Program-made: the position numbers and the translations under genes
Assembly (NCBI GenBank): GCA_035236585.1
Contig: CP141135.1
Span: 9,024,001-9,088,000, forward strand
Reading direction: 5' to 3'
Length of the DNA stretch: 64,000 nt
DNA from: Warburgia ugandensis
Lineage: Eukaryota; Streptophyta; Magnoliopsida; Canellales; Canellaceae
Notes under the pieces: model-generated
Databases searched by the model: none
The model's input: only the letters and a program-made list of their open reading frames with translations
What the model was told of the DNA's origin: nothing
In this document: positions 12,531-24,627 of the stretch, in pieces
Layout of the letters: the number at the start of each line of letters is the position of its first letter
How positions within the stretch are numbered: position 1 is the stretch's first letter

Positions 12531-13906
12531 CGAAGCTATCGCTTGTGTAGGTACATAGACAATTAATGTAATAATTGAAAGTAATAATGAACAAGATTTA
12601 TGAAAAGTATAACATTTATGGAAATAGTGATATCATAATGCCATGTTCAAATAAATGCCAATTTATTCCATATGCTAAAACATGAAATTCACGGAGTTAA
12701 AACATGACATGAATCAATAACATGGAGCATACAACAAGAATAAGGGCACCCTAAGGTAATGGGTCCCACCACATCGCACGAACATCCCCGATCGGAGTAC
12801 ACATAGTCAACCTCTCGAGTGTCGTCACACCTGTGCATACCATCTATAACCATGCTCATCATACATGCACACATAACAAGAATATGGGCCATCATGTCAC
12901 GGTTGGCAACCCTCCATGGGTATCAACCACCGCCGCTCCCGTCGCCACCATAACGGGAGACTTAACGTCTGTCCCCATGGAAAGGCTGACACACCTAGTG
13001 TGGACTATCCATGTTACCAAACCCCTACTGAATGCCATCTATGGGTGTGTCTATCATATCACAAACTCATCACATCATAATCTCTAAGGTGGGTGGCCGG
13101 CCCTATCCCTCCTAAGATGACGCCCACCAGGCGAGAGCACCCGTCATCAAATATAAAACACGGAAATCATATGTATATGCTAAAACTCAAGAGCACTTAT
13201 AGCTTGCAATCCCCAAGACATGCCCCTCATCCTCGGGTTAGCCTATCAAAGGACCAGCTAATAAGCCTCTATTCTCATTTCCATGTAAATCCATGCATTT
13301 TCTATATATATAATAAGAAATAAGTCTCTAAGTAAGCATAACAAATTAACATCATGCTTGTAAAAGCATTTGAAATAAGTTTATTCACTAAAAGATTTCA
13401 ATTTGGAATAACCATCCTGTACGCAATGTCGCATGAAATCCATGGTAAATAAAAATCGCAATTTAAAACACAATCACACATGATGCTATGTTTAAACATG
13501 GTTTAAAATCAAGGCAAAACATTAGTTGTCGTCACCTACCTCAGTGTGAGGTCACTAGCTTGCCAATAACTCCCTTTAATTGGTATATTCAAGTGCACCT
13601 GTACATGTCACATCACTATTTTAAAATTTTTCTAAATAAAAAGTGGTCATTTCTAAGTTTTTAAGTTAAAACTAGGTTCGCGTCGTCAATACGGTCACAA
13701 CGCCTCTTTCGGATCGTGATTTGGACCTCTCTAGCTCCCAAAAATCAAGTTTTAGTGAAAACTACGCAAAAAGGGGGCTGCGACCACCATAAGGTGGTTT
13801 AAACCGGCGGCGCCCTTTCCCGCCGGTTTATACCGACGTATACGGGCGCACGAAGACGCACGGCGTCGCAGACGCCGCATGGGACGCGCGCCGCGCGTCT
13901 TCGGCA

Positions 13907-13936
13907 CCGTGACGCACGCGCGCGCGTGCGTCACGG
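13907..13936. promoter_or_regulatory. Perfect 30-bp CpG palindrome in LTR
   Basis: The sequence from CCGTGACGCAC outward is identical to its reverse complement over 30 bp with a (CG)n centre, inside a GC-rich block of about 350 bp. Each arm holds TGACG, the core recognised by TGA-type bZIP factors. Counterparts are a perfect 28-bp palindrome at 20530-20557 and a near-perfect one at 23180-23207 whose centre is GTGCAC flanked by CACGTG-type cores. A regulatory role is inferred. Confidence 0.6.
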
Positions 13937-15027
13937 CCGCCAGACGCGCCGCGTCCCGGCCCCACCGCGACAGCCAACGGCGGGCGTCCGCACGCGCGCG
14001 TCGCCGCGCACGCGTGCGACGCCCGGCGTCATCCGACGTCGTCCTGCTGTGCGTCCCGCTGTGCGTCATGGCGTCGGCCGCCAAGGCGCCGACGCCGTTG
14101 ACAACGCCGAGAAGACGACCGGATTCCGGTCGCCTCCGGCAGCCTGAAAGCTCCGTTTTGCGAGATTTTTGCGCCATTTTCTTCAGAATTCTCTCTAGAA
14201 TCCATTTATGCCCTCCTTTTGCACTAATTTTCTCAAAAACCATGGTTTTTAAACGATTTTTCCCAAGTTCCTAAAAACCTCCATAGTACCGGTTTTTGAG
14301 TTTTCTGAGCAATTCCACCGTGGATCACTCCCAAATTTAAAGGGTTTGCTCTTGGGTGTCTTTTGCACTAGTTGGACGGTGCGATTTCCAAACGGACAAC
14401 GTTTGGTCTATGAAATCACGCTCCAACAGGAGCGTGCACAAAGCCCCCAAAAATCCGATTTTTTTCCTAATTTTTAAATGGTTTTCTAATTAATTTCCTA
14501 ATTAATAAATACAGAAAAACATAGGTTTTGAGGCTTACCTTGCACCTGGCCGGAGTTGCTCGTGTTGCCGGGGCTCCACTCGCCGGAAAAGTCAAGTTTT
14601 TACAGATCTAGGGTTTTGCGTAGCATTCATGGAAAACGCTCAAAGTGGAGCGTTTTGGCAACCTGGGGAGGGTAGATATAGGCCTAGAGTCCCAGGAGAA
14701 GAGAACCTCTTCCATTCACGCCTCTTTCCACGTCTCTCCGGCGATTTTTCCGGCACTGGTAGAGACGTGTGGAAGACGGGGGTGCCAGTATCAATTTGTA
14801 CCCCTGTCTAATACGTCTCTACCAAATGACCAAATTGCCCTTCCAACTTTGACGGCTCATAACTCCCTCGTTTGAGCTCCGTTTTTCGCGTTCTTGGTGG
14901 CGTTGGATTCGTATCGACGAGCACTTTCTAATCATTATGTTTTCAGGAAATAATTTCATCCATAAATTTTTATTTTAATTTATTTAATAATTTCTTATTT
15001 TTTATCTTAAAAATTAAGGATATTACA

Positions 15028-15043
15028 TTCTTCCCTCCTTATA
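15028..15043 (-). other. Polypurine tract of the nested element
   Basis: On the minus strand the purine-rich TATAAGGAGGGAAGAA directly abuts the LTR start TGTAATATCC. This is the plus-strand priming site position of LTR retrotransposons. Confidence 0.75.
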
Positions 15044-15076
15044 AAAATTTCGTCCTCGAAATTTAGCTACATACCT

Positions 15077-17690
15077 CTATGTAAATAACTCTGGATGGAT
15101 CTTTCGCATATCCTCCTCAGTCTCCCAGGTAGTCTCCTGTACTGAATGATGCTGCCAAAGGACTTTGACCAAGGCAATGGTCTTATTCCTTAACTCCTTG
15201 ACTCTGGTATCTAAGATGCGCACTGGTCTCTCCTCAAATGTCATGTCAGCCTGTAGATCTCCTGGGATCTGCTCCAATACATGTGAGGGATCCGCACGTA
15301 TTTCCTCGGCATAGACACGTGAAAGACGTCATGCACATTCTTGCTACCGTGGTGGTAAGGCTAGGTGGTATGCCACCGACCCAACTCGTCGTAAGATCTC
15401 GAAAGGTCCAATATACACTGGGACTAAGCTTTCCTTTATTTCCAAACCTCAACACCCCTTTCATAGGAGAAACTTTCAAGAATACATGCTCGCCCTCAAA
15501 GAACTCTAAGTCCTTTCGCCTTTTGTCGCATAACTTTTCTGTCGACCGTGAGTCGCAACCTCTTCCGAATGAGTTGAACTTTCTCTCGCACATTCTTCCA
15601 CTAACTCGTATTTCACCACGCGTCTTTCTCCTACATCACTCCAACATAAAGGTGACCAGGACAAGGTCCGCCATAAAGTGCCTCATATGGAGCCATCCCA
15701 ATACTAGCGTGATGACTATTATTATAAGCAAATTCCACCAAAGGTAAATGATCTTCCCAGCCTACCCTTCCAATCCATAACACAGCTCGTAGCATATCCT
15801 CAATAGTCCGGATGGTCCTCTCGCTCTGTCCGTCTGTACGAGGATGGAATCTTTGTCTAAATTTCGCTCGACCCTAATGCCTCTTGCACGCTCTTCCTTT
15901 TTGAGGTAAATCGCGTATCTCGATCCGATATAATTGTCAAGGGAACGCCATGTAGACCGACGATCTCCTTAACATATAATTTCGCTAAGCTATCCACGGT
16001 CGATTTTGTCTCGATGGGAAGGAAATGAGCGACTTGGTCAACCCGTCCACAACGACCCATATCATGTCGTGGCCGCTAGCGGTCCTCGAGACCTAGAACG
16101 AAGTCCATGGTAATATGGTCCCACTTCCACTGGAAGGTCCGGTGTACGAAGTAGTCCCGATGGACGCCGATGCTCGGCCTTGACCCGCCGACAGTCAAAC
16201 ATCGTGCTACACACTCTCCAACATCCTTTTTCATACCATTCCACCGTAAATGCCTCTTGAGATCTGATACATCTTCGTACCCCGGGATGAATTGTATAAG
16301 GGGATTGGTGTGCTTCTTGAAGTAACTCGCGCTTCAATTCGTCATCTGCCGGTACTACCAACCTCCCCTTAAATCTAACTCCTCCATCGGTGGTCCCTCG
16401 AAAAATCATGTCTTATCGGTCCGATCCTGTGTTTCCTTGTCTTTACCCCGTGCCTCTAAGATCCCACAAAGAACTTAGACCGAGTCGTCAAATTGGCAAT
16501 CATCACACCCGCCTTCCTACTCGGGGCATCCGCAACGACGTTAGCCTTCCCAGATGGTACCGTATGGTGAAGTCGAAGTCCTTGAGATACTCCATCCATC
16601 CGCGCCGCCTCATATTCAATTCACTCGAGTAAAGAAGTACTTGAGGCTCTTGTGATCGGTGAATACCTCAAATCTCTCACCATAAAGATAATGTCTCCGT
16701 GACTTCAACGCAAATACCACGGCCGCTAATTCCGGGTCATGTGTTGGGTAATTTACCTCATGTGTCTTCAACTGTCTAGACGCATAGGCAATTACCTTCC
16801 CATGTTGCATCAACACTGCTCCTAATCCCTTGCCAGAGGCGTCACAATAAACTACATAACCGCCCGCCCGGATGGTAAGGTCAATACGGAGCAAGAGTAA
16901 GTCTCCTCTTGAGCTCTTGGAAGCTCTCCTCGCAAGCCTCGGTCCATACAAATTGAGTGTCTTTCCTAGTCAGGGTGGTCAATGGTAATGCGATCTTAGA
17001 GAATCCCTCTATAAAACGACGATAATACCCTCCCAAACCGAGAAAACCGCGTATCTCGACCTTGTCTTGGGCCTCTCCCGGTGTAGTACCGCTCTACCTT
17101 TGTTGAATCCACGGCCACTCCATCTTTAGATATGACGTGGCCTAAGAAATGCACACGATCTAGCCAAAAATCACACTTACCGAACTCGCATACAACTGAT
17201 GTCGACGAAGTGTGTCTAATACCGTGTGGAGATGCTCTCTATGTGTCTCATGACTAGGCGAATAAATCAAGATGTCATCCACAAATACAATCACGAACTT
17301 ATCCAAATAAGCTCGAAAGACACGGTTCATTAGGTCCATGAACATTGCAGGTGCATTCGTTAATCCAAACGGCATCACTAGGAACTCATAATGACCATAA
17401 CGACTCCTTAAGGCAGTCTTCGAGATATCCTCTTCTCTAACCCTCAGCTGATGATACCCTGACCTCAAATCAATCTTGGAGAACACTTGTGCCGATTGGA
17501 GCTGATTAAATAAATCATCTATGCGTGGCAAAGGGTATCGGTTCTTTATAGTAACACCATTCAACAACCGATAGTCAATGCATAGTCTCAGTGATCCATC
17601 CTTTTTCTTCACGAATGTGGACCGGTGCTCCCCATGGTGATCCACTCGGCACGATAAAGCCCTTATCCAAGAACTCTTGCAATTGTACCC
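15077..17690 (-). pseudogene. Broken gypsy pol: RT, RNase H, integrase, chromodomain
   Basis: Fossil pol of the nested chromovirus. Reverse transcriptase is at about 17160-17645, with [36 protein letters not shown] and the catalytic FVDDILIYS. RNase H is at about 16616-16951 ([25 protein letters not shown]). The integrase zinc-finger region (about 16062-16409) and core (about 15857-16060, VDQVAHFLPIETK, ISDRDTRF) follow, then a chromodomain-like end (about 15077-15277, RPVRILDTRVKELRNK, VLWQHHSVQETTWE). Chromodomains steer chromovirus integration toward marked chromatin. Broken, with many breaks. Confidence 0.92.
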
Positions 17691-17699
17691 GAAGTTCTC

Positions 17700-18640
17700 T
17701 CAACTCTGCTGGAGCCATCCTATATGGTTTGTTGGTTTCTGTGGGTTACTCTCTCGATATTTTAGGTTGATCTTTATCTAAGAATGTCCCGCATTTTATT
17801 GTATAATTGGGTCCGTGTCAAAATTACGGACGCAACTCCTGTTGGCTTGTCAAGCGGAGTTATATAGGCTCCGAAATTGGATTTTTCAAGGTCGCGCCTT
17901 AATGGACGACCCAATTGTAGTGCCTAGGGTCCCTACATGCCGCGGTTCTAGAATGCGCGCTCTACGGTTTCTAGTATACGCGTGCGCCTTAGTTGCACCG
18001 CAACCGTGCTCATGTGCATACGTCCGAATAGTGTGCCGGGGTGAGTGTGAAAGTACGCCACCGTGCCGGCCTCACCTTTCAGCCGGGTAGGAGGCTACTC
18101 TAACTTGATCATCTGGTGAGATCTTCATAGCGTCGAATGTCCTCTCCGCCTCAAATAACCATCGCTCGGCCTCCTCCGTGTTACCATCTTCCATAAAAGG
18201 GTTTTACCATCTTTTGAAACCTCTCTAGTAATTTGTCCGTCTTACTAGAGTCACTCGTAGCATCGCCCTCCGTAGCTCTAGTGTACCGATGTTTCTTGTC
18301 TTGGTTGTGAGGACCGAACTAATGAAACCATGGGTACCACTTTAGGTGGTGGAATAGGGCTAGGGTTAGGCTGCGTCAAACCGTCCTAACCTGTGCGTAT
18401 AAGTGGTACGAGTCCCGACATTAACCGATTCAATAACTCGGCATCTCGATCTCCTTGATCGAGGACTGCGAGGTGGAGCCACGGGTGTAGCAGGGTAGGC
18501 CTTGTCCTTCTCCGAGGAGCCATCTATCAAAATTTTACATGTCACTAAGTGTAAGTTCCTCTCTCATCGTTTCTCTCTCTACAACTATTATGGACTGTTA
18601 TTCACATATAAATGGACATTCACAAGGATTATGATGGACT
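17700..18640 (-). pseudogene. Poorly preserved gag/protease region
   Basis: Lies where gag and protease should be, between the primer binding site and reverse transcriptase. No long frame or clear zinc knuckle can be read, so the assignment rests on position. Broken. Confidence 0.5.
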
Positions 18641-18656
18641 AGGCTGCTCGATACCA
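18641..18656 (-). other. Primer binding site of the nested element
   Basis: On the minus strand, four bases after the LTR end, the sequence reads TGGTATCGAGCAGCC, close to the TGGTATCAGAGC complement of initiator methionine tRNA used by most plant LTR retrotransposons. Confidence 0.75.
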
Positions 18657-18660
18657 ACTT

Positions 18661-21644
18661 TGTAACACCCGGATTTTTAAGACAATTTTTTTTTTTTTAT
18701 ATAATAATGGCAATTTAAATAAGAACATTTGGGATCCCATGAGAAAAGATTTATTTAACATTTTACTAAACCTATCTCAAAAACTCCGGTGTTAATTTTC
18801 CTTTCACAAAATGGCGTACATGTAATTTAAACATAAATAAATAATCCACGTATAAATCAACGTCAAATAAATAGGCGCCTTTATTTTAAATCAAATAAAC
18901 ATCCAGAAGACAAGAATAATATGGCCCAGGGTCTATCCATCATAACATCCCATATAAATGTCCAATATATATCCAAAGATCTAAATCACATCCAAATATA
19001 AAGTATGCAAATCCATAATAAAATTCAAATGATAATCCACACTAATGACTCACATTACTTTCTAAAACTATAGGAAACTAGTCTTCGAGCTCTCAAGGTT
19101 TATCAAACAAATTTGCCTTTCCGTTATCGCTCGAGATCTAAGGCATTGCAAAACAAAGCAATGCCTCGTTATCGCTTGTGTAGGTACATAGACAATTAAT
19201 GTAATAATTGAAAGAAATAATGAACATTTATGAAAAGTATAACATTTATGGAAATAGTGATATCATAATGCCATGTTCAAATAAATGCCAATTTATTCCA
19301 TATGCTAAAACATGAAATTCACGGAGTTAAAACATGACATGAATCAATAACATGGAGCATACAACAAGAATAAGGGCACCCTAAGGTAATGGGTCCCACC
19401 ACATCGCACGAACATCCCCCGATCGGGAGTACACATAGTCAACCTCTCGAGTGTCGTCACACCTGTGCATACCATCTATAACCATGCTCATCATACATGC
19501 ACACATAACAAGAATATGGGCCATCATGCTGCGTGGCAACCCTCCATGGGTATCAACCACCGCCGCTCCCCGTCGACACCATAACGGGAGACTTAACGTC
19601 CGTCCCCATGGAAAGGCTCGCAGGTAGTGTGGACTATCCATGTTACCAAACCCCTACCGAATGCCATCTATGGGCGGTGTCTATCATATCACAAACTCAT
19701 CACATCATAATCTCGGAAGGTGGGTGGCCGGCCCTATCCCTCCTAAGCATGACGCCCAAGCGAGAGCACCCGTCATCAAATATAAAACACGGAAATCATA
19801 TGTATATGCTAAAACTCAAGAGCACTTATAGCTTGCAATCCCCAAGACATGCCCCTCATCCTCGGGTTAGCCTATCAAAGGACCAGCTAATAAGCCTCTA
19901 TTCTCATTTCCATGTAAATCCATGCATTTTCTATATATATAATAAGAAATAAGTCTCTAAGTAAGCATAACAAATTAACATCATGCTTGTAAAAGCATTT
20001 GAAATAAGTTTATTCAAGAAAAGATTTCAATTTGGAATAACCATCCTGTACGCAATGTCGCATGAAATCCATGGTAAATAAAAATCGCAATTTAAAACAC
20101 AATCACACATGATGCTATGTTTAAACATGGTTTAAAATCAAGGCAAAACATTAGTTGTCGTCACCTACCTCAGTGTGAGATCACTAGCTTGCCAATAACT
20201 CCCTTTAATTGGTATATTCAAGTGCACCTGTACATGTCACATCACTATTTTAAAATTTTTCTAAATAAAAAGTGGTCATTTCTAAGTTTTTAAGTTAAAA
20301 CTAGGTTCGCGTCGTCAATACGGTCACAACGCCTCTTTCGGATCGTGATTTGGACCTCTCTAGCTCCCAAAAATCAAGTTTTAGTGAAAACTACGCAAAA
20401 GGGGCTGCGGACCACCATAAGGTGGTTTAACCGGCGGCGCCCTTTTCCGCCGGTTTATACCGGACGTATACGGGCGCACGAAGACGCACGGCGTCGCAGA
20501 CGCCGCATGGGACGCGCGCGCGCGCGGCACCGTGACGCACGCGCGCGTGCGTCACGGGCCGCCAGACGCGCCGCGTCCCGGCCCCACCGCGACAGCCCAA
20601 CGGCGGGCGTCCGCACGCGCGCGTCGCCGCGCACGCGTGCGACGCCGACGTCATCCGACGTCGTCCTGCTGTGCGTCCCGCTGTGCGTCATGGCGTCGGC
20701 CGCCAAGGCGCCGACGCCGTTGACAACGCCGGAGAAGACGACCAGGATTCCGGTCGCCTCGGCGAGCTGAGCTCCGTTTTGCGTGATTTTTGCGCCATTT
20801 TCTTCATTCTCTCTAGAATCCATTTATGCCCTCCTTTTGCACTAATTTTCTCAAAAACCATGGTTTTTAAACGATTTTTCCCAAGTTCCTAAAAACCTCC
20901 ATAGGTACTTGGTTTTTGAGTTTTTCGGGCAATTCCACCGTTGGATCACTCCCAAATTTAAAGGGTTTGCTCTTGGGTGTCTTTTGCACTAGTTGGACGG
21001 TGCGATTTCCAAACGGACAACGTTTGGTCTATGAAATCACGCTCCAACAGTAGCGTGCACAAAGCCCCCAAAAATCCGATTTTTTCCTAATTTTTAAATG
21101 GTTTTCTAATTAATTTCCTAATTAATAAATACGTAAAAACATAGGTTTTGAGGCTTACCTTGCACCTGGCCGGAGTTGCTCGTGTTGCCGGGCTCCACTC
21201 GCCGGAAAAGTCAAGTTTTTACGGATCTAGGGTTTTGCGTAGCATTCATGGAAAACGCTCAAAGTGGAGCGTTTTTGGCAACCCTGGGAGGGTAGATATG
21301 ACAGAGTCCCAGGAGAAGAGAACCTCTTCCATTCACGCCTCTTTCCACGTCTCTCCGGCGATTTTTCCGGCACTGGTAGAGACGTGTGGAAGACGGGGGT
21401 GCCAGTATCAATTTGTACCCCTGTCTAATACGTCTCTACCAAATGACCAAATTGCCCTTCCAACTTTGACGGCTCATAACTCCCTCGTTTGAGCTCCGTT
21501 TTTCGCGTTCTTGGTGGCGTTGGATTCGTATCGACGAGCACTTTCTAATCATTATGTTTTCAGGAAATAATTTCATCCATAAATTTTTATTTTAATTTAT
21601 TTAATAATTTCTTATTTTTTATCTTAAAAATTAAGGATATTACA
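18661..21644 (-). repeat. LTR of the nested chromovirus (5' LTR in element sense)
   Basis: About 2,984 bp, starting TGTAACACCCGG and ending GGATATTACA. Closely similar to 12020-15027 over its whole length. Differences are scattered substitutions and short length changes. Its right edge abuts the AATCC duplication. Confidence 0.92.
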
Positions 21645-22562
21645 AATCCAAATAATAATCCTGTTTAATGACTCACATCACTGTCTAACACTATAGAAAA
21701 ATGGTCTTCAGCAGCTCTCACGGCTTCTCAACAGCCTTGCCTTTCCTGTTATTGCGCTCGAGATCTAAGGCATTGCAAAACAAAGCAATGCCTCAGCAAG
21801 CTATCGCTTGTGTAGGTACATAGACAATTAATGTAATAAATGCAAGAAATAATGAACAATACTGATGAAAAATCTAACATTTATGAAGATAGTGATATCA
21901 TAATGCCATGTTCAATAAATGCCAATTTATTCCATATGCTAAAACATGAAATTCACGGAGTTAAAACATGACATGAATCAATAACATGGAGCATACATCC
22001 AGAATAAGGGCACCCTAAGGTAATGGGTCCCACCACATCGCACTAACATCCCTTATCAGGAGTACACGTAGTCAACCTCTGAGTGTCGTCACACCCAGGC
22101 ATATCATCCATAACCATGCTCATCATACATGCACACATAATAAGAATATGGGCCATCATGTCGGTGGCAACCCTCCATGGGTATCAACCACCGCCGCTCC
22201 CGTCGACACCATAACGGGAGACTTAGCGTCTGTCCCCATGGAAAGGCTCGAGACCGTAGTGTGGACTATCCATGTTCCCAAACCCCTACCGAATGCCATC
22301 TATGGGCAGGTGTCTATCATATCACAAACTCATCACATCATAATCTCGGAAGGTGGGAGGCCGGCCCTATCCCTCCTAGCATGACGCCCACCGGGCGAGA
22401 GCACCCGTCATCAAATATAAAACACGAAAATTATATGTATATGCTAAAACTCAAGAGCACTTATAGCTTGCAATCCCCAAGACATGCCCCTCATCCTGGG
22501 GTTAGCCTATCAAAGGACCAGCTAATAAGCCTCTATTCTCATTTCCATGTAAATCCATGCAT

Positions 22563-22582
22563 TATATATATATATATATATA
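22563..22582. repeat. (TA)n run in the solo LTR
   Basis: A short TA dinucleotide run, longer than at the equivalent site of the two nested-element LTRs (CTATATATATAAT), so the repeat has changed length between copies. Confidence 0.8.
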
Positions 22583-24301
22583 ATAAGAAATAAGTCTCTA
22601 ATTAAGCATAACAAATTAACATCATGCTTGTAAAAGCATTTGAAATAAGTTTATTCAGTAAAAGATTTCAATTTGGAATAACCATCCTGTACGCAATGTA
22701 GCAAGAAATCCACGGTAAATAATAATTGCATTTTAAAACACAATCACACATGATGCTATGTTTAAACATGGTTTAAAAATCAAGGCAAAACATTAGTTGT
22801 CGTCACCTACCTCAGTGTGAGACCACTAGCTTGCTAATAACTCCCTTTAACTGGTATATTCACGTGCACCTGTACATGTCACATCACTATTTTAAAAATT
22901 TTCTAAAGAAAAAGTTGTCATTTCTAGTTTTTAAGTTAAAACTAGGTCCGTGTCGTCAATACGGTCACAACGCCTCTTTCGGATCTTGATTTGGACCTCT
23001 CTAGCTCCCAAAAATCAAGTTTTAGTGAAAACTACGCTAAAATGGGGCCTGCGGACCACCATAAGGTGGTTTAAACCGGCGGCGCCCCTTTTCCGCCAGT
23101 TTACACCGGCGTACACTGGCGCACGAAGACGCACGCCGATGCAAACGCCAAACGGGACGCGCGCCGGGTGTCTTCGGCACCGTAACGCACGTGCACGTGC
23201 GTCACGGTCGCCAGGACGCGTCGCGTCCCGGCCCCACCGCGACCGTCAACCTGCGCGCTCCCCACACGCGCGCGGCGTCGTGCACGCGTGTGACGACTAC
23301 ATCGTGTGACGTCATCCTGGGTGCGTCTCAGCGCGCGTCCTGGCGTCAGCGCCAGGGCGCCGACGCCGTTGACGACGTCGGAGAAGACGACCGGATTCTG
23401 ATCGCCTCCGGCAGAGCTACAGAGCTCCATTTTGCGTGATTTTTGCGCCATTTTCTTCAGAATTCTCTCTAGAATCCATTTATGCCCTCCTTTTGCACTA
23501 ATTTTTCCAAAAACCATGTTTTTTAAATGATTTTTCCCAAGTTCTTAAAATCCTCCCTAGGTACTGGTTTTTGGGTTTTCTGGAGAAATCCACCGTTGGA
23601 TCACTCCCAAATTTAAAGGGTATGCTCTTGGGTCTCTTGTACACTAGTTGGACGGTGAAATTTTCAAACGAACTAGGTTTGATCCTTGAAATCACGCTCC
23701 AACAGTAGCGTGCACACAGGTTCCTAAAAATCTGATTTTTCCTAATTTTTTAAATGTTTTTTCTAATTGTTTTTTCTATTTAATAAATACGAAAAACATA
23801 GGTTTGAGGCTTACCTTGCACCTGGCCGGAGTTGCTCGTGTTGCCGGGGCTCTACTCGCCGGAAAATCTAAGTTTTGCAGGGCTGGGGTTTTGCGTAGCA
23901 CTCCGGGAAAATGCTCAAAGTGGAGCGTTTTGGCAACCTGGGGAGGGTAGATATAGGCCTAGAGTCCTAGGGGAAGAGAACATCTTCCATTCACGCCTCT
24001 TTCCATGGCTTCTCCGGCGATTTTGCCGATCTGAGTGCAGACGTGTGGAAGACGGGGGTGCCATTATCAATTTGGGCCCCTGTGTTATACGTTTCTGTCA
24101 AATGACAAAATTGCCCTTACAACTTCGACGGCTCATAACTCCCTCGTTTGAGCTCCGTTTTTCGCGTTCTTGGTGGCGTTGGACTCGTATCGACGAGCAC
24201 TTTCAAATTATTATGTTTTAAAGAAAAAATTTCATCCATAAATTTTTATTTTTATTTATTTAATAATTTCCTATTTTATCTTAAAAATTAAGGATATTAC
24301 A

Positions 24302-24572
24302 CAAATAAAATACAACTGGAATAGATGGGACACAGATGTAATTAAAGAAAAAGGACAAAAATGAGATTTTAATTAAAAACCTAAAGGCAAAACTGGAATT
24401 TATCAATAAAATAATAATAATAATAATAACCTAGAGGAATTTGAATAGGAGAAAACTGGAGAAGGAGAAGGGGGAAAGGGAAGATTAGGGGAAAACCCGT
24501 GTCGGGTCGCTTTCTCCAGGCCGACCGGTGACTACTCCAAAGGAGGATGGTGGTTCACCGGGGGGGGGGGGG

Positions 24573-24627
<55 letters not shown>

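Larger units (their letters stand above)
12020..15027 (-). repeat. LTR of the nested chromovirus (3' LTR in element sense)
   Basis: About 3,008 bp, TG...CA ends. It includes the 9-bp hairpin at 12505-12530, a CpG-dense block at about 13800-14150 and short stem-loops at 14417-14436 and 14633-14656. Open frames inside it are not genes. Confidence 0.92.
12020..21644 (-). mobile_element. Ty3/gypsy chromovirus (Tekay-like), nested, broken
   Basis: An LTR retrotransposon fossil of about 9.6 kb with both LTRs (12020-15027 and 18661-21644) and a 3.6-kb internal region read on the minus strand. A perfect AATCC duplication lies at 12015-12019 and 21645-21649. In minus-strand order the internal region has a primer binding site (18641-18656), a poorly preserved gag/protease region, reverse transcriptase, RNase H, integrase, a chromodomain-like C terminus and a polypurine tract (15028-15043). 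That order, long LTRs, the TGTAAYA start and the chromodomain point to the Tekay/Del chromovirus group. The coding region is broken with many breaks. The two LTRs are still closely similar, so the insertion is fairly recent. Confidence 0.92.
11652..24301 (-). mobile_element. Solo LTR (about 3.0 kb) split by a nested element
   Basis: The LTR begins TGTAACACCCCGG at 11652 and runs to 12019, is interrupted by a complete insertion, and resumes at 21650 to finish GGATATTACA at 24301. Without the insertion it is about 3,020 bp. Perfect 5-bp target duplications CAAAT flank it at 11647-11651 and 24302-24306. No partner LTR or internal region is present outside the nested element, so it is a solo LTR. 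It is of the same family as the LTRs of the inserted element, and older than it because it is the target. Confidence 0.9.

Noticed and set aside
13752-14274. Arg/Ala-rich open frames up to 163 residues, repeated near 20345-20892 and 22950-23517
   Set aside because: They fall in the CpG-rich block of the LTRs, where stop codons are rare by composition; all frames are open and none is conserved as protein between copies.
12503-21793. CRISPR-like or phage-like direct repeat system
   Set aside because: The repeated hairpin occurs once per LTR copy and is explained by LTR duplication; there are no regular spacers.
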